Below, piece after piece: positions 16,951-25,280 of a stretch of 64,000 nucleotides of DNA. The stretch's first letter is position 1, and each line of letters begins with the position of its first letter. A program made the translations under genes and the position numbers. The stretch is from Halobacillus sp. Marseille-P3879 (GTDB lineage Bacteria > Bacillota > Bacilli > Bacillales > Halobacillaceae). The notes below the pieces were generated by a model that searched no databases, was not told the DNA's origin, and saw nothing but the letters and a program-made list of their open reading frames with translations. Location of the stretch: positions 372,001 to 436,000 of the forward strand of contig NZ_OESS01000001.1 in NCBI RefSeq assembly GCF_900240285.1. The letters run 5' to 3'.

Positions 16951-17062
16951 AAGCGAAGTATTTGACGAAGCGATGGTGTTAATTCTCTTTAACATAAATA
17001 ATCCGAACTGATCCCTACAGAATCATTCGGATTATTTTATGATTTATTCAGTTTTGTCCCAG
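16951..17062 (+). repeat. Dispersed palindromic repeat, copy B
   Basis: Core at 16994-17040: ATAAATAATCCGAACTGAT ... AATCATTCGGATTATTTTAT. Left flank AAGCGAAGTATTTGACGAAG and right flank TTTATTCAGTTTTGTCCCA match the other copies. It occupies the gap between the convergent cupredoxin and PspC genes. Confidence 0.85.
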
Positions 17063-17076
17063 ACTGTCCCGTTTAC

Positions 17077-17283
17077 TTATGCTTCATTATTTAATTCTTT
17101 GTCAGTCGGCATGATAATAGCTGCCACGATGTACACGAGCAATAAAAACCCACTGCTTAAAAAGATTCCGACCGCATACAATATACGTAACAGACTTGAA
17201 TCAATATCATACAATTCACTTATTCCACCTAGTGTACCAGTCAGCATCTTGTTACTTGTTGATTTGTACAATTTCTTTTTCAA
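17077..17283 (-). CDS. PspC-domain membrane protein
   Basis: 68 residues from TTG 17283: KLYKSTSNKMLTGTLGGISELYDIDSSLLRILYAV is the PspC domain, with a following hydrophobic segment (IFLSSGFLLLVYIVAAIIM). PspC proteins take part in envelope-stress responses at the membrane. An ATG at 17292 is in frame but sits directly on the ribosome site AAAGGAG; TTG 17283 has correct spacing and gives the usual N-terminus of the family. It follows the GNAT gene by 15 nt, so the two form an operon. Confidence 0.85.
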   Translation of the reverse strand: MKKKLYKSTSNKMLTGTLGGISELYDIDSSLLRILYAVGIFLSSGFLLLVYIVAAIIMPTDKELNNEA

Positions 17284-17298
17284 TTCCCTCATCTCCTT

Positions 17299-17751
17299 TT
17301 AGGTCAGTTCTTTTGAAAAGACAATCATATCAAGGGCCCGAATGCCATTTTCATAGAGGGGGGCGGGATAATCACAGAAGAAATCTCTGCGAATTGAATT
17401 CATTCGAAACCCGCATTTCTGGTAAAAAGCGATGTTTTCCAAACTGGAATTAGCTGTCCCTACTATAATTTCACTAAAACCCCTTTTTTGAAACATCGTA
17501 CATGACTCGGTAAGCACTTGCTTTCCAATTCCTGTACCTCGCCGATCAGGAACAATTGCAATATTTTTTAGTTCAACGATTCCTTCAGCAGGGAAAATAA
17601 ATAAACAGACACCGATAGAATGATCCTGCTCACAAATGGTATACATTTCTCCTTTATTGATATATTCAGCAATCAGGGTTTCACTTTCATCTGCAAGTAG
17701 AAGCAGTGGAAGGTAGTCATGCCGATTATGTACCTGCTGTAAGTAAGTCAT
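17299..17751 (-). CDS. GNAT-family N-acetyltransferase (YvbK-like)
   Basis: 150 residues with the acetyl-CoA binding motif VPDRRGTGIGKQVL and the following NSSLENIAFYQKCGFRM of GNAT enzymes. The PLLLLADESETLIAEYINKGEMY opening resembles B. subtilis YvbK. It transfers an acetyl group to an unknown amine. AAGGAGATCAAT precedes ATG 17751. Confidence 0.85.
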   Translation of the reverse strand: MTYLQQVHNRHDYLPLLLLADESETLIAEYINKGEMYTICEQDHSIGVCLFIFPAEGIVELKNIAIVPDRRGTGIGKQVLTESCTMFQKRGFSEIIVGTANSSLENIAFYQKCGFRMNSIRRDFFCDYPAPLYENGIRALDMIVFSKELT

Positions 17752-17853
17752 ATTGATCTCCTTCGCTTCATTTTATTCTTTTTACGTTGATTCATTCAAA
17801 AAGGTTTCGTTATGTTACAATTTTTATAAGTTTGATTTGAGAGGAGAGATCCG

Positions 17854-18024
17854 ATGCAGCGAAAACTGTCAATTGCCGGGTGGTTATTATTTCTTTTAGG
17901 GGTAGGGCTGTGGCTGTTAAAAATAGAAGTTGCCTTTCAGGAAGCGGATTCTGTGTTAATCGGCCTTGGTGCTATCCTGCTTCTCTTTTCAGGGATAATG
18001 AAGTTTAAAGATCAGCAATCGTGA
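17854..18024 (+). CDS. Small two-segment membrane protein
   Basis: 56 residues, too short for ordinary ORF cut-offs. GAGGAGAG lies 8 nt before ATG 17854. Two hydrophobic stretches (about residues 5-24 and 33-49) separated by a short acidic turn (EVAFQEADS), with basic ends, as expected for a helical hairpin. A strong terminator begins 25 nt after the stop. I do not recognise a named family; function unknown. Confidence 0.7.
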   Translation: MQRKLSIAGWLLFLLGVGLWLLKIEVAFQEADSVLIGLGAILLLFSGIMKFKDQQS

Positions 18025-18048
18025 CTCTCCTCTTGATCATTAGGCGGG

Positions 18049-18076
18049 AAACCAGGGGATCTCCCTGGTTTTTTTA
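18049..18076 (+). terminator. Intrinsic terminator after small membrane protein
   Basis: Stem AAACCAGGG / CCCTGGTTT, five-base loop, then a run of seven T. The stretch 18077-18292 that follows holds no supported gene. Confidence 0.88.
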
Positions 18077-18292
18077 TGTTCTAGGAAACTTATGCATGTC
18101 GTGTCTACCAGAGCGCCTGCGCTTTTTTTTCTGGGTTTTAGATCGTGTTCGAATTGTTGATAATCCGGGGAGCATAATAAACAGGAATGCCTCCATGGCT
18201 AGTTATAGTTTTTAGAAGGATTATGGTACTATTGAAGAGGATTAAATTTATTTGAATCGTGCTTTTTTAGAAAAAGGAGAAGTGAAATTTAA

Positions 18293-19606
18293 ATGGCTCA
18301 GGAAGACCACATATATGATTTGATAGGGGTAGGGATTGGTCCCTTTAATTTAAGTCTGGCGGCGTTACTGGACGAGATTGATGAAGTCAGCAGTGTTTTC
18401 TTTGAACAGAAAGAGAAATTTGATTGGCATCCAGGTATGCTGATAGAAGGAACGAAGCTTCAAGTTCCTTTCTTAGCCGACTTAGTCACAATGGCCGATC
18501 CCACCAATAAACACAGCTTTTTAAATTACATCAGCAAAAATGACCGAATGTATCAATTTTATTTTCTGCAAAGACTCGACATTCCCCGCCGCGAGTACAA
18601 CGATTACTGTCAATGGGTGTCTGAGAGGTTAAGCAGCTGTCAATTCGCTAGTCGTGTCTCAACTATCCGTCATGTAAGAGAAGAAGAGACCTACTTTGAA
18701 GTAGTGGTAGAGAATTTACAGTCAAACGAAACTCATGTTTATAAGACGAGGCATATAGTGATGGGTACAGGAAGTGTTCCTGTAATGCCTAAGTCCTTTC
18801 AAAATCTGCCCGAACAAGATGTCTTCCACACAGCCGACTATATTCCTAATAAGGACCGCTGTCGGACGGCTGAATCTGTTACAGTCGTTGGTTCGGGCCA
18901 GAGTGCAGCTGAAACCTTCCGGGAGTTGTTAAAAGAGCAGCGGGAATGCGGCTTCCGCTTAGATTGGATTACTCGATCTCCAAGCTTTGAATCGATGGAA
19001 GAGTCGAAGCTGAGCCTTGAACACTTTTCTCCTGACTATGTGAAATACTTTTATCAGCTGCCGCAGAAAGATAAGGATGAGATTTTTGCCAATCAGGGCT
19101 TATATTATAAAGGAATCAGCAATCATACGATCGAAGACATCTATAATCTGTTGTACGAATATTCAATTGGTGAAGATGAATTAAATGTTGGTTTACAGGT
19201 TTTAAGTGAGGTCCAGGGCATTGAAGAAAAGAGTGACGGCACGGGCTACCTGCTCGATTGCTTTCACTGGCAGAAAAAAGAATCTTTTCAGCACGAATCT
19301 GAAGTCGTAATTACAGCGACAGGATATAAGCCGTATGTGCCTGAATTCATTTATTATTTAAGTGACTTTCTTCAATGGGATGACGAAGGGCGGTACAAAG
19401 TGGAAGCGGACTATCGTTTGAAAAAGAAAGAAGATGTTAACAACGAAATCTATGTTCACAGCGGAATTTCCCATACTCACGGTGTCGGCTCTACCAACCT
19501 GGGTTTAGCCGTACATCGAAACAAGGTAATTATTAATCACCTTCTCGGACGGGAAGTATATAAGATGCCCGAGAAAAGCATCTTCCAATCCTTCGATATC
19601 GAATAA
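18293..19606 (+). CDS. L-lysine N6- / L-ornithine N5-monooxygenase family (siderophore type)
   Basis: 437 residues. FAD site DLIGVGIGPFNLSLAALL, substrate/FAD segment WHPGMLIEGTKLQVPFLADLVTMADPT, NADPH site VTVVGSGQSAAETFRELL, and the C-terminal ATGYKP with HTHGVGSTNLG are all characteristic of IucD/AlcA/RhbE-type enzymes. It hydroxylates the side-chain amine of lysine or ornithine (or a diamine), the first step of hydroxamate siderophores such as aerobactin or schizokinen. No siderophore synthetase or transporter gene is nearby and a terminator follows directly, so it stands alone. AAAGGAGAAG precedes ATG 18293. Confidence 0.85.
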   Translation: MAQEDHIYDLIGVGIGPFNLSLAALLDEIDEVSSVFFEQKEKFDWHPGMLIEGTKLQVPFLADLVTMADPTNKHSFLNYISKNDRMYQFYFLQRLDIPRREYNDYCQWVSERLSSCQFASRVSTIRHVREEETYFEVVVENLQSNETHVYKTRHIVMGTGSVPVMPKSFQNLPEQDVFHTADYIPNKDRCRTAESVTVVGSGQSAAETFRELLKEQRECGFRLDWITRSPSFESMEESKLSLEHFSPDYVKYFYQLPQKDKDEIFANQGLYYKGISNHTIEDIYNLLYEYSIGEDELNVGLQVLSEVQGIEEKSDGTGYLLDCFHWQKKESFQHESEVVITATGYKPYVPEFIYYLSDFLQWDDEGRYKVEADYRLKKKEDVNNEIYVHSGISHTHGVGSTNLGLAVHRNKVIINHLLGREVYKMPEKSIFQSFDIE

Positions 19607-19611
19607 ATACG

Positions 19612-19642
19612 AAGACCAGCTGAGTGAGAGCTGGTCTTTTTT
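19612..19642 (+). terminator. Intrinsic terminator after N-monooxygenase gene
   Basis: Stem AAGACCAGCT / AGCTGGTCTT with seven-base loop and T run. Confidence 0.87.
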
Positions 19643-19814
19643 CTATGGCTGTAAATCTCCAGGACTCGATGATAATTATCCAAGTTGTAAGCACATGAAT
19701 TCCAGAAAAAAGTTTAAAAATTTTTTCACTTAATGTAAACGCTTACTAAGTATGTATAATCATTCTTTTCTATCTCAAACACTTCGCTATAAAATAAAAC
19801 TTTCTCTCCACCTG

Positions 19815-19842
19815 TTGACAGATTTTATCACACGAGTAATAA
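19815..19842 (+). promoter_or_regulatory. Promoter of the arginine operon
   Basis: Consensus -35 TTGACA at 19815-19820 and a -10-like TAATAA at 19837-19842, 16 nt apart. The 19643-19814 stretch upstream shows no gene. Confidence 0.55.
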
Positions 19843-19846
19843 TAGC

Positions 19847-19874
19847 ATAAATATACGTTATATATAATATTTAT
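19847..19874. promoter_or_regulatory. Candidate ArgR/AhrC operator (ARG box) before argC
   Basis: ATAAATAT and ATATTTAT face each other across 12 AT-rich bases just downstream of the argC promoter. ARG boxes are AT-rich imperfect palindromes of this sort, and repression by arginine is expected for this operon. Sequence similarity alone is weak because the region is very AT-rich. Confidence 0.4.
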
Positions 19875-19902
19875 ACATATACAAAAAAGAGGTGAAGGAA
19901 CA

Positions 19903-20937
19903 GTGGAAATTGGAATTATTGGGGCTACGGGATATGGCGGCGCGGAGCTGTTTCGCCTGTTACACAACCACCCCGAAGTGAAAAATGTCAAATTATATTC
20001 GTCTACACAAAGCGGAGAGTTCTTTCAAGAAATATACAGTCACGTTAATAACAAAAATTATACATTACAAGAGCTTAACCCTGAGGAGATGAAGCAGCAG
20101 CTCGATATCATATTCCTGGCTACCCCCGCAGGAGTATCCAGTGAGTTGACTCCCCAACTGCTGGGAGGAAAAGGGAAAGTCATCGATCTCTCAGGGGATC
20201 TACGGTTAAAGGATCGCGAAACGTATAACAAGTGGTACAAAAACACAGCGGCAGGAGAAGAAGTGATCGAACAATCGGTGTACGGCCTGCCTGAATGGAA
20301 CAAGGAAGCCATTCAATCAGCCAGCGTAATTGCCAATCCCGGCTGCTATCCAACAGCTGTTCTTCTCGGTCTCGGTCCCGTGGTCAGTAAGCAGTGGGCT
20401 GACCCGGAGCGCCTTATCATTGATGCGAAGTCAGGGATATCCGGAGCAGGAAAGAAAGCAAGTGAAGTGACTCATTTTGCGAATACACAGGAAAACTTTC
20501 GAATTTATAAAGTGAATCAGCATCAGCATATTCCTGAAATCGAACAGCAGCTGATGCATTGGGATACAGATATCGAGCCAGTTACGTTTTCTACTCATCT
20601 CGTCCCTATGACACGTGGAATTATGTCAACGATTTACGTTGATTTAAAAGGTTCTCATACCCTTGATGAACTCATTCAATTATATGAGGAAGCGTATGAA
20701 CAGGAGCCTTTTGTCCGAATAAGGAAAGCGGGAGAATTCCCCTGCACGCGCGATGTATATGCATCAAATTATTGCGATATCGGCTTAGCGCTCGACGACC
20801 GGACAGGACGACTTACCATTGTTTCAGTGATTGATAACCTTATGAAGGGTGCAGCCAGTCAGGCCTTACAAAATATGAATCTAGCAGTAGGGGTAGAAGA
20901 AACGACTGGCTTAAACCATATTCCGGTATATCCATAA
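19903..20937 (+). CDS. argC: N-acetyl-gamma-glutamyl-phosphate reductase
   Basis: 344 residues starting at GTG 19903 behind AGAGGTGAAGG. NADP-binding GIIGATGYGGAELFRLL and the active-site cysteine in ANPGCYPTA identify it. It reduces N-acetylglutamyl phosphate to the semialdehyde, third step of arginine synthesis. First gene of argC-J-B-D-carA-carB-argF, the B. subtilis gene order. Confidence 0.95.
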   Translation: MEIGIIGATGYGGAELFRLLHNHPEVKNVKLYSSTQSGEFFQEIYSHVNNKNYTLQELNPEEMKQQLDIIFLATPAGVSSELTPQLLGGKGKVIDLSGDLRLKDRETYNKWYKNTAAGEEVIEQSVYGLPEWNKEAIQSASVIANPGCYPTAVLLGLGPVVSKQWADPERLIIDAKSGISGAGKKASEVTHFANTQENFRIYKVNQHQHIPEIEQQLMHWDTDIEPVTFSTHLVPMTRGIMSTIYVDLKGSHTLDELIQLYEEAYEQEPFVRIRKAGEFPCTRDVYASNYCDIGLALDDRTGRLTIVSVIDNLMKGAASQALQNMNLAVGVEETTGLNHIPVYP

Positions 20938-20961
20938 CTCATAAAGAAAGGGAGAGAGCGA

Positions 20962-22188
20962 TTGATTCAACTAACGGACGCGCACAAGATTGTAAAAGTA
21001 GAGGATGGGACCATAACGTCGCCTAAAGGCTTCATGTCAGGAGGGCTTCATTGCGGTCTGAGGCGTTCAAGAAAAGACTATGGATTGTTAATGAGTATAC
21101 AGCCCGCCTCTGTCGCGGCCGTTTACACACAAAGTCATTTTCAGGCCCCTCCGATCAAGGTGACCCAGGAGAGTATAGCTTCTTCAAAAAAGATCCAGGC
21201 GCTGGCTGTAAATAGTGCAATTGCCAACGCTTGTACTGGTGAAGAAGGTCTGGCCAATGCTTATAGGATGAGGTCCTTAATTGCTCAACGCTATGTCATT
21301 TCAGAAGATTACGTTGCTGTGGCTTCGACGGGGGTTATCGGTCAACAGCTTGAAATGGCTAAAATTGAGTATGGCTCTATGAATGTCCAGCCATCTAAGG
21401 AAGGAGACCATGACTTCCAACAAGCAATTTTAACAACGGATACGTGCGAGAAGTCAGCTTGCTATCAAGTTGAAATAGAGGGGCAGACCGTTACTATTGC
21501 CGGCGCGGCGAAAGGGTCGGGAATGATTCATCCTAATATGGCAACCATGCTCGGTTTTATTACAACGGATGCCGCGATTGAGTCAGAACACTTGCAGGCT
21601 GCTCTGAGCCAATCAATCGATAAATCTTTTAATCAAATTACAGTCGATGGGGAAACATCGACAAATGATATGGTATTGACGATGGCGAACGGATGTGTGG
21701 AGCATGAAGCTCTAACTCCTGAACATGACGACTGGAGCTCTTTTCAAAAAACACTTCAGCTTGTATGTGAGGATTTGGCGAAGCAGATTGCAAAAGATGG
21801 TGAAGGGGCAACGAAATTAATTGAGGTGAATGTAAGAGGAGCTTTAACTGACGATGAGGCCCGCATTATATCTAAAAAAGTGGTCGGCTCCAGTCTCGTA
21901 AAAACTGCGGTGTATGGCATCGATGCCAACTGGGGACGAATCGTCGGTGCCATCGGCCATAGTGAAGCTCAGGTAGATGCGACCAACTGCGATATTTACA
22001 TTGAAAGTCAGCTTGTTTTCAGTAAAGGTACACCGAATCCATTTTCCGAGGAGCAGGCGATGGAAGATATGAAGAAAGAGACGGTTAAAATCTATATCGA
22101 GCTTCATGAGGGTAAGGGTTCAGGAACTGCATGGGGGTGTGATTTAACATATGACTATGTCAAAATCAATGCAAGCTATCGAACATGA
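20962..22188 (+). CDS. argJ: Bifunctional ornithine acetyltransferase / N-acetylglutamate synthase
   Basis: 408 residues from TTG 20962, with AAAGGGAGAGA upstream. The self-cleavage site with its nucleophilic threonine is seen as HPNMATMLGF, splitting precursor into alpha and beta chains. Also seen: IANACTGEEG, TVDGETSTNDM and NWGRIVGAIG. It moves acetyl groups from acetylornithine to glutamate, making the pathway cyclic; whether it also uses acetyl-CoA (bifunctional form) cannot be read off. Its last 38 nt overlap argB. Confidence 0.94.
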   Translation: MIQLTDAHKIVKVEDGTITSPKGFMSGGLHCGLRRSRKDYGLLMSIQPASVAAVYTQSHFQAPPIKVTQESIASSKKIQALAVNSAIANACTGEEGLANAYRMRSLIAQRYVISEDYVAVASTGVIGQQLEMAKIEYGSMNVQPSKEGDHDFQQAILTTDTCEKSACYQVEIEGQTVTIAGAAKGSGMIHPNMATMLGFITTDAAIESEHLQAALSQSIDKSFNQITVDGETSTNDMVLTMANGCVEHEALTPEHDDWSSFQKTLQLVCEDLAKQIAKDGEGATKLIEVNVRGALTDDEARIISKKVVGSSLVKTAVYGIDANWGRIVGAIGHSEAQVDATNCDIYIESQLVFSKGTPNPFSEEQAMEDMKKETVKIYIELHEGKGSGTAWGCDLTYDYVKINASYRT

Positions 22189-22969
22189 ACACAAGCCGGT
22201 CTTAGTCATTAAACTGGGTGGGAGCATGATTGACCACATTTCAGAAAGCTTTTATCAAAGTTTCTGCGAGCTGACAAAACGTTACCGGTGTATCGTCGTA
22301 CATGGAGGCGGCCCTGCTATCTCCTCGCTGTTAGAGGACTTAAATATTAAGGGTGAGTTTTTTGAAGGGCTTCGTAAGACGACTGCAGAGACGTTAGAAG
22401 TGGTGACTATGACTTTAGGTGGTACGGTAAGTGCTCAAGTCACCTCTGCTTTTACGAAACAAGGCGTTCCCTGCGTAGGGTTAAAAGGATCGGATGGAGG
22501 TCTGCTGAAAGCCCGGTTAATCAATGAAGAGAAGCTAGGGTTAGTTGGAGATATCGAAGAAGTTAACGTCAGCCTGATCAATCAAATATTAGAGCAAAAT
22601 TATATCCCCGTCATCGCCCCGCTTGCTACAACAAGTGACGAGCAAATGGTAAATGTGAATGCGGACATTGCAGCGGCAGCAGTCGCCAACGCAGTTAAAG
22701 CGGAAAAGCTGTTGTTCGTCACTGATGTCCCAGGCATTTTAAATAACGGACAAATGATTTCGAAAACCACTCCTGAAGAAATACAGAAGCTTATCGAAGA
22801 TGGGGTGATTTACGGAGGGATGATTCCGAAAGTAAAGTCAGCAGTTAATGCGCTGTCTGAACACTTAAATGAAGTTCTTATTGTGAGTGGAGAACAGTCC
22901 CTAGTTCAAGGCAACTTTATAAAAGGGACCACGATTTATCAGGATGTAAAGGAAGGAGTCGTCAAATGA
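22151..22969 (+). CDS. argB: Acetylglutamate kinase
   Basis: About 272 residues. ATP/substrate segments [23 protein letters not shown] and the C-terminal [11 protein letters not shown] are diagnostic of the amino-acid kinase fold. It phosphorylates N-acetylglutamate. Start is uncertain: ATGs at 22151, 22157 and 22169 all lie inside argJ; the first has a GGGGGTG 11 nt upstream. The long overlap with argJ points to translational coupling. It overlaps argD by 4 nt (ATGA). Confidence 0.93.
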   Translation: MTMSKSMQAIEHEHKPVLVIKLGGSMIDHISESFYQSFCELTKRYRCIVVHGGGPAISSLLEDLNIKGEFFEGLRKTTAETLEVVTMTLGGTVSAQVTSAFTKQGVPCVGLKGSDGGLLKARLINEEKLGLVGDIEEVNVSLINQILEQNYIPVIAPLATTSDEQMVNVNADIAAAAVANAVKAEKLLFVTDVPGILNNGQMISKTTPEEIQKLIEDGVIYGGMIPKVKSAVNALSEHLNEVLIVSGEQSLVQGNFIKGTTIYQDVKEGVVK

Positions 22970-24120
22970 GTGTGTTTCCAACCTATAACCGTTTTCCGTT
23001 AACTATTGAATCCGGGGAAGGAACGGTTGTGACAGATGATGAAGGAAATCAGTATTTAGACTTTGTGTCAGGTATTGCGGTATGTAATCTTGGTCATCGT
23101 CCTCCTGCTGTTGAACAGGCTGTTCAGGAGCAGATCGGCAAAGTGTGGCACGTATCCAATTTATATCAGATTCCGGTACAACAGGAAGCAGCTGAGCTTT
23201 TAACAGCTGAAACACAACTCGATTATGCTTTCTTTTGTAATAGCGGAGCTGAAGCGAATGAAGCGGCGATTAAACTTGCGAGAAAGCATACTGGGAAGGA
23301 AAAAATAATTACATTTAAGCAGTCATTCCATGGCAGGACGTTTGCAACGATGAGTGCCACCGGTCAAGAAAAGGTTCATCAAGGCTTTGGTACACTCCTT
23401 CCTACATTTGAATACCTTCCGTACAATGATGCAGAAGCAGTGGCTGAAGTGAACGGAGAAGAGGCAGCAGCAATCATGGTGGAAGTTATTCAAGGGGAAG
23501 GCGGCGTTGTCGAAGGGACGGAGCTGTTCCTCCAAGCTGTACAGAAGAAATGCCGCGAAACAGGGGCCCTGCTCATCATCGATGAAGTACAAACCGGTAT
23601 TGGCCGTACAGGAGAGCCATTTGCCTACCAGCACTTTCATTTAGATCCTGATATTGTAACCTCAGCAAAAGGGCTTGGCAGCGGATTTCCAGTTGGAGCT
23701 ATGCTTGGGAAAGCCGAACTTGCTGATACATTTTCAGCGGGGTCGCACGGTTCAACCTTTGGCGGCAATCCATTAGCTTCTGCGGCAGTGAAAGCAACAC
23801 TTCAAACGATTTTCCCACAACAGTTCTTAAAAGACGTAAAGGTAAAAGGCAAATACCTTAAGCAGCTGTTAGAAGAGCAGCTTTTACCAATAGACGGAGT
23901 AATAGAAATAAGAGGAAAAGGACTAATGATTGGCATTGAATTGGATGAACAAGCCATCGACTTCATTCATAAACTTCGAGGGAAAGGGCTTCTGGCGGTG
24001 CTGGCGGGTCCTAAGGTCATTCGATTGCTTCCTCCTTTAAATGTGTCGGAGGAAGAGATTGATAAGGCCGTGTCAACCCTTGCAGATGTACTGCAACTAG
24101 AGAAATCAAGTGCACAGTAA
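22966..24120 (+). CDS. argD: Acetylornithine aminotransferase
   Basis: 384 residues, class III aminotransferase. Seen: [46 protein letters not shown] and the PLP lysine in [11 protein letters not shown]. It converts N-acetylglutamate semialdehyde to N-acetylornithine. Followed by a hairpin terminator before carA, which may attenuate the downstream half of the operon. Confidence 0.94.
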   Translation: MSVFPTYNRFPLTIESGEGTVVTDDEGNQYLDFVSGIAVCNLGHRPPAVEQAVQEQIGKVWHVSNLYQIPVQQEAAELLTAETQLDYAFFCNSGAEANEAAIKLARKHTGKEKIITFKQSFHGRTFATMSATGQEKVHQGFGTLLPTFEYLPYNDAEAVAEVNGEEAAAIMVEVIQGEGGVVEGTELFLQAVQKKCRETGALLIIDEVQTGIGRTGEPFAYQHFHLDPDIVTSAKGLGSGFPVGAMLGKAELADTFSAGSHGSTFGGNPLASAAVKATLQTIFPQQFLKDVKVKGKYLKQLLEEQLLPIDGVIEIRGKGLMIGIELDEQAIDFIHKLRGKGLLAVLAGPKVIRLLPPLNVSEEEIDKAVSTLADVLQLEKSSAQ

Positions 24121-24124
24121 GGTT

Positions 24125-24157
24125 ACTTTGCCAGGGTTTCCCTGCAAAGTATTTTTA
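24125..24157 (+). terminator. Hairpin terminator or attenuator between argD and carA
   Basis: ACTTTGCCAGGG and CCCTGCAAAGT pair across a three-base loop with one bulged base, followed by ATTTTT. It should reduce, not necessarily stop, transcription into carA. Confidence 0.65.
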
Positions 24158-24181
24158 CTCATAACATTGTATAAAAATACT
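24148..24181. promoter_or_regulatory. Inverted repeat ahead of carA, candidate ARG box
   Basis: AGTATTTTTA at 24148-24157 and TAAAAATACT at 24172-24181 form perfect 10-bp arms around a 14-bp spacer. It overlaps the terminator's T run, so it may be an ArgR site, an antiterminator arm, or chance in AT-rich DNA. Confidence 0.4.
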
Positions 24182-24215
24182 GAACAACTAATAAAGATAC
24201 AGCGAGGTGTAAAGA

Positions 24216-25280
24216 ATGCAGGGATTCCTGACATTACAAGAAGGCCAGAGTTTTAAAGGGCAAGCATCTGGCCAATGGCAGAAGCCGGTAGAAGGAGAAG
24301 TGGTGTTTTTCACGGGCATGACGGGCTATCAAGAGGTATTAACAGACCCTTCCTATAAAGGGCAGATCGTTGTATTCACTTACCCATTGATCGGTAACTA
24401 CGGCATCAATGAAGATGATTCTGAAAGCGGCAGTCCGCAGGTAGGCGGAGTGGTAATGATGCATTGTGCAGAGGAAGCCTATCACTATCAAGCGACGTCA
24501 TCTTTAAAAGACTATTTAACTAAATGGAACGTGCCTTTTTTGACTGAAGTCGATACGAGAGAAGTAACGAAATCCATTCGAAGCGAAGGTACGTGTCAGG
24601 CTGTGATGGCCCATGAATCCATTCAGCCGTCGGATACGAAAACAGTGGGACAGATTTATTTAGCTTCGAAATCCCAAGTGACGACTCATGGAAAAGGTAA
24701 GCAGCATATTGCCGTGATTGACTTTGGATATAAGGAGTCTATTGTAGATCAGCTCGTTGAACGCGGAGTAAGCGTTTCTGTCGTTCCTTTTACGCATGCA
24801 CAGAAGGTACATGAGCTTCAGCCAGATGGAGTGGTGTTGTCAAATGGGCCCGGAGATCCAAAAGATGCAACGAAACATTTATCTGAAATAAAAGGGGTGC
24901 TGGAGCAATTTCCGACTTTAGGGATCTGTTTTGGGCATCAAGTGATCGCTTTAGCCTATGGAGCAGATACGAAAAAGCTGGCTTTCGGCCACCGGGGTGC
25001 CAACCATCCTGTTAAAGATGTGCAGACAGGACGTGTATTTATTACATCTCAGAATCATAACTATGTTGTGGACGATGAGAGTGTAGCAAATACGGTGCTT
25101 GAAGTCAGCTTCAGCCACGTTAACGACGGATCCGTTGAAGGCTTGATGCATCCGTCCAAGCCAATCTTATCTGCACAGTTTCACCCTGAAGCCAACCCGG
25201 GACCTGAGGATGCCTTATGGTTATTCGATGAATTTTTCACAAGTGTAAACAGCAAGAAAGGAGTGCAGATCTATGCCTAA
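24216..25280 (+). CDS. carA: Carbamoyl-phosphate synthase small subunit (arginine type)
   Basis: 354 residues. N-terminal half with GMTGYQEVLTDPSYKGQIV; C-terminal class I glutaminase with nucleophile in LGICFGHQ and the His/Glu pair in FHPEANPGPEDALW. It supplies ammonia from glutamine to CarB. Its place in the arg operon marks it as the arginine-specific enzyme rather than the pyrimidine one (PyrAA). Overlaps carB by 8 nt. Confidence 0.95.
   Translation: MQGFLTLQEGQSFKGQASGQWQKPVEGEVVFFTGMTGYQEVLTDPSYKGQIVVFTYPLIGNYGINEDDSESGSPQVGGVVMMHCAEEAYHYQATSSLKDYLTKWNVPFLTEVDTREVTKSIRSEGTCQAVMAHESIQPSDTKTVGQIYLASKSQVTTHGKGKQHIAVIDFGYKESIVDQLVERGVSVSVVPFTHAQKVHELQPDGVVLSNGPGDPKDATKHLSEIKGVLEQFPTLGICFGHQVIALAYGADTKKLAFGHRGANHPVKDVQTGRVFITSQNHNYVVDDESVANTVLEVSFSHVNDGSVEGLMHPSKPILSAQFHPEANPGPEDALWLFDEFFTSVNSKKGVQIYA

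Noticed and set aside
18109-18135. AGCGC/GCGCT followed by eight T, possible terminator
   Set aside because: Loop would have only two bases; not a plausible hairpin without losing stem pairs.
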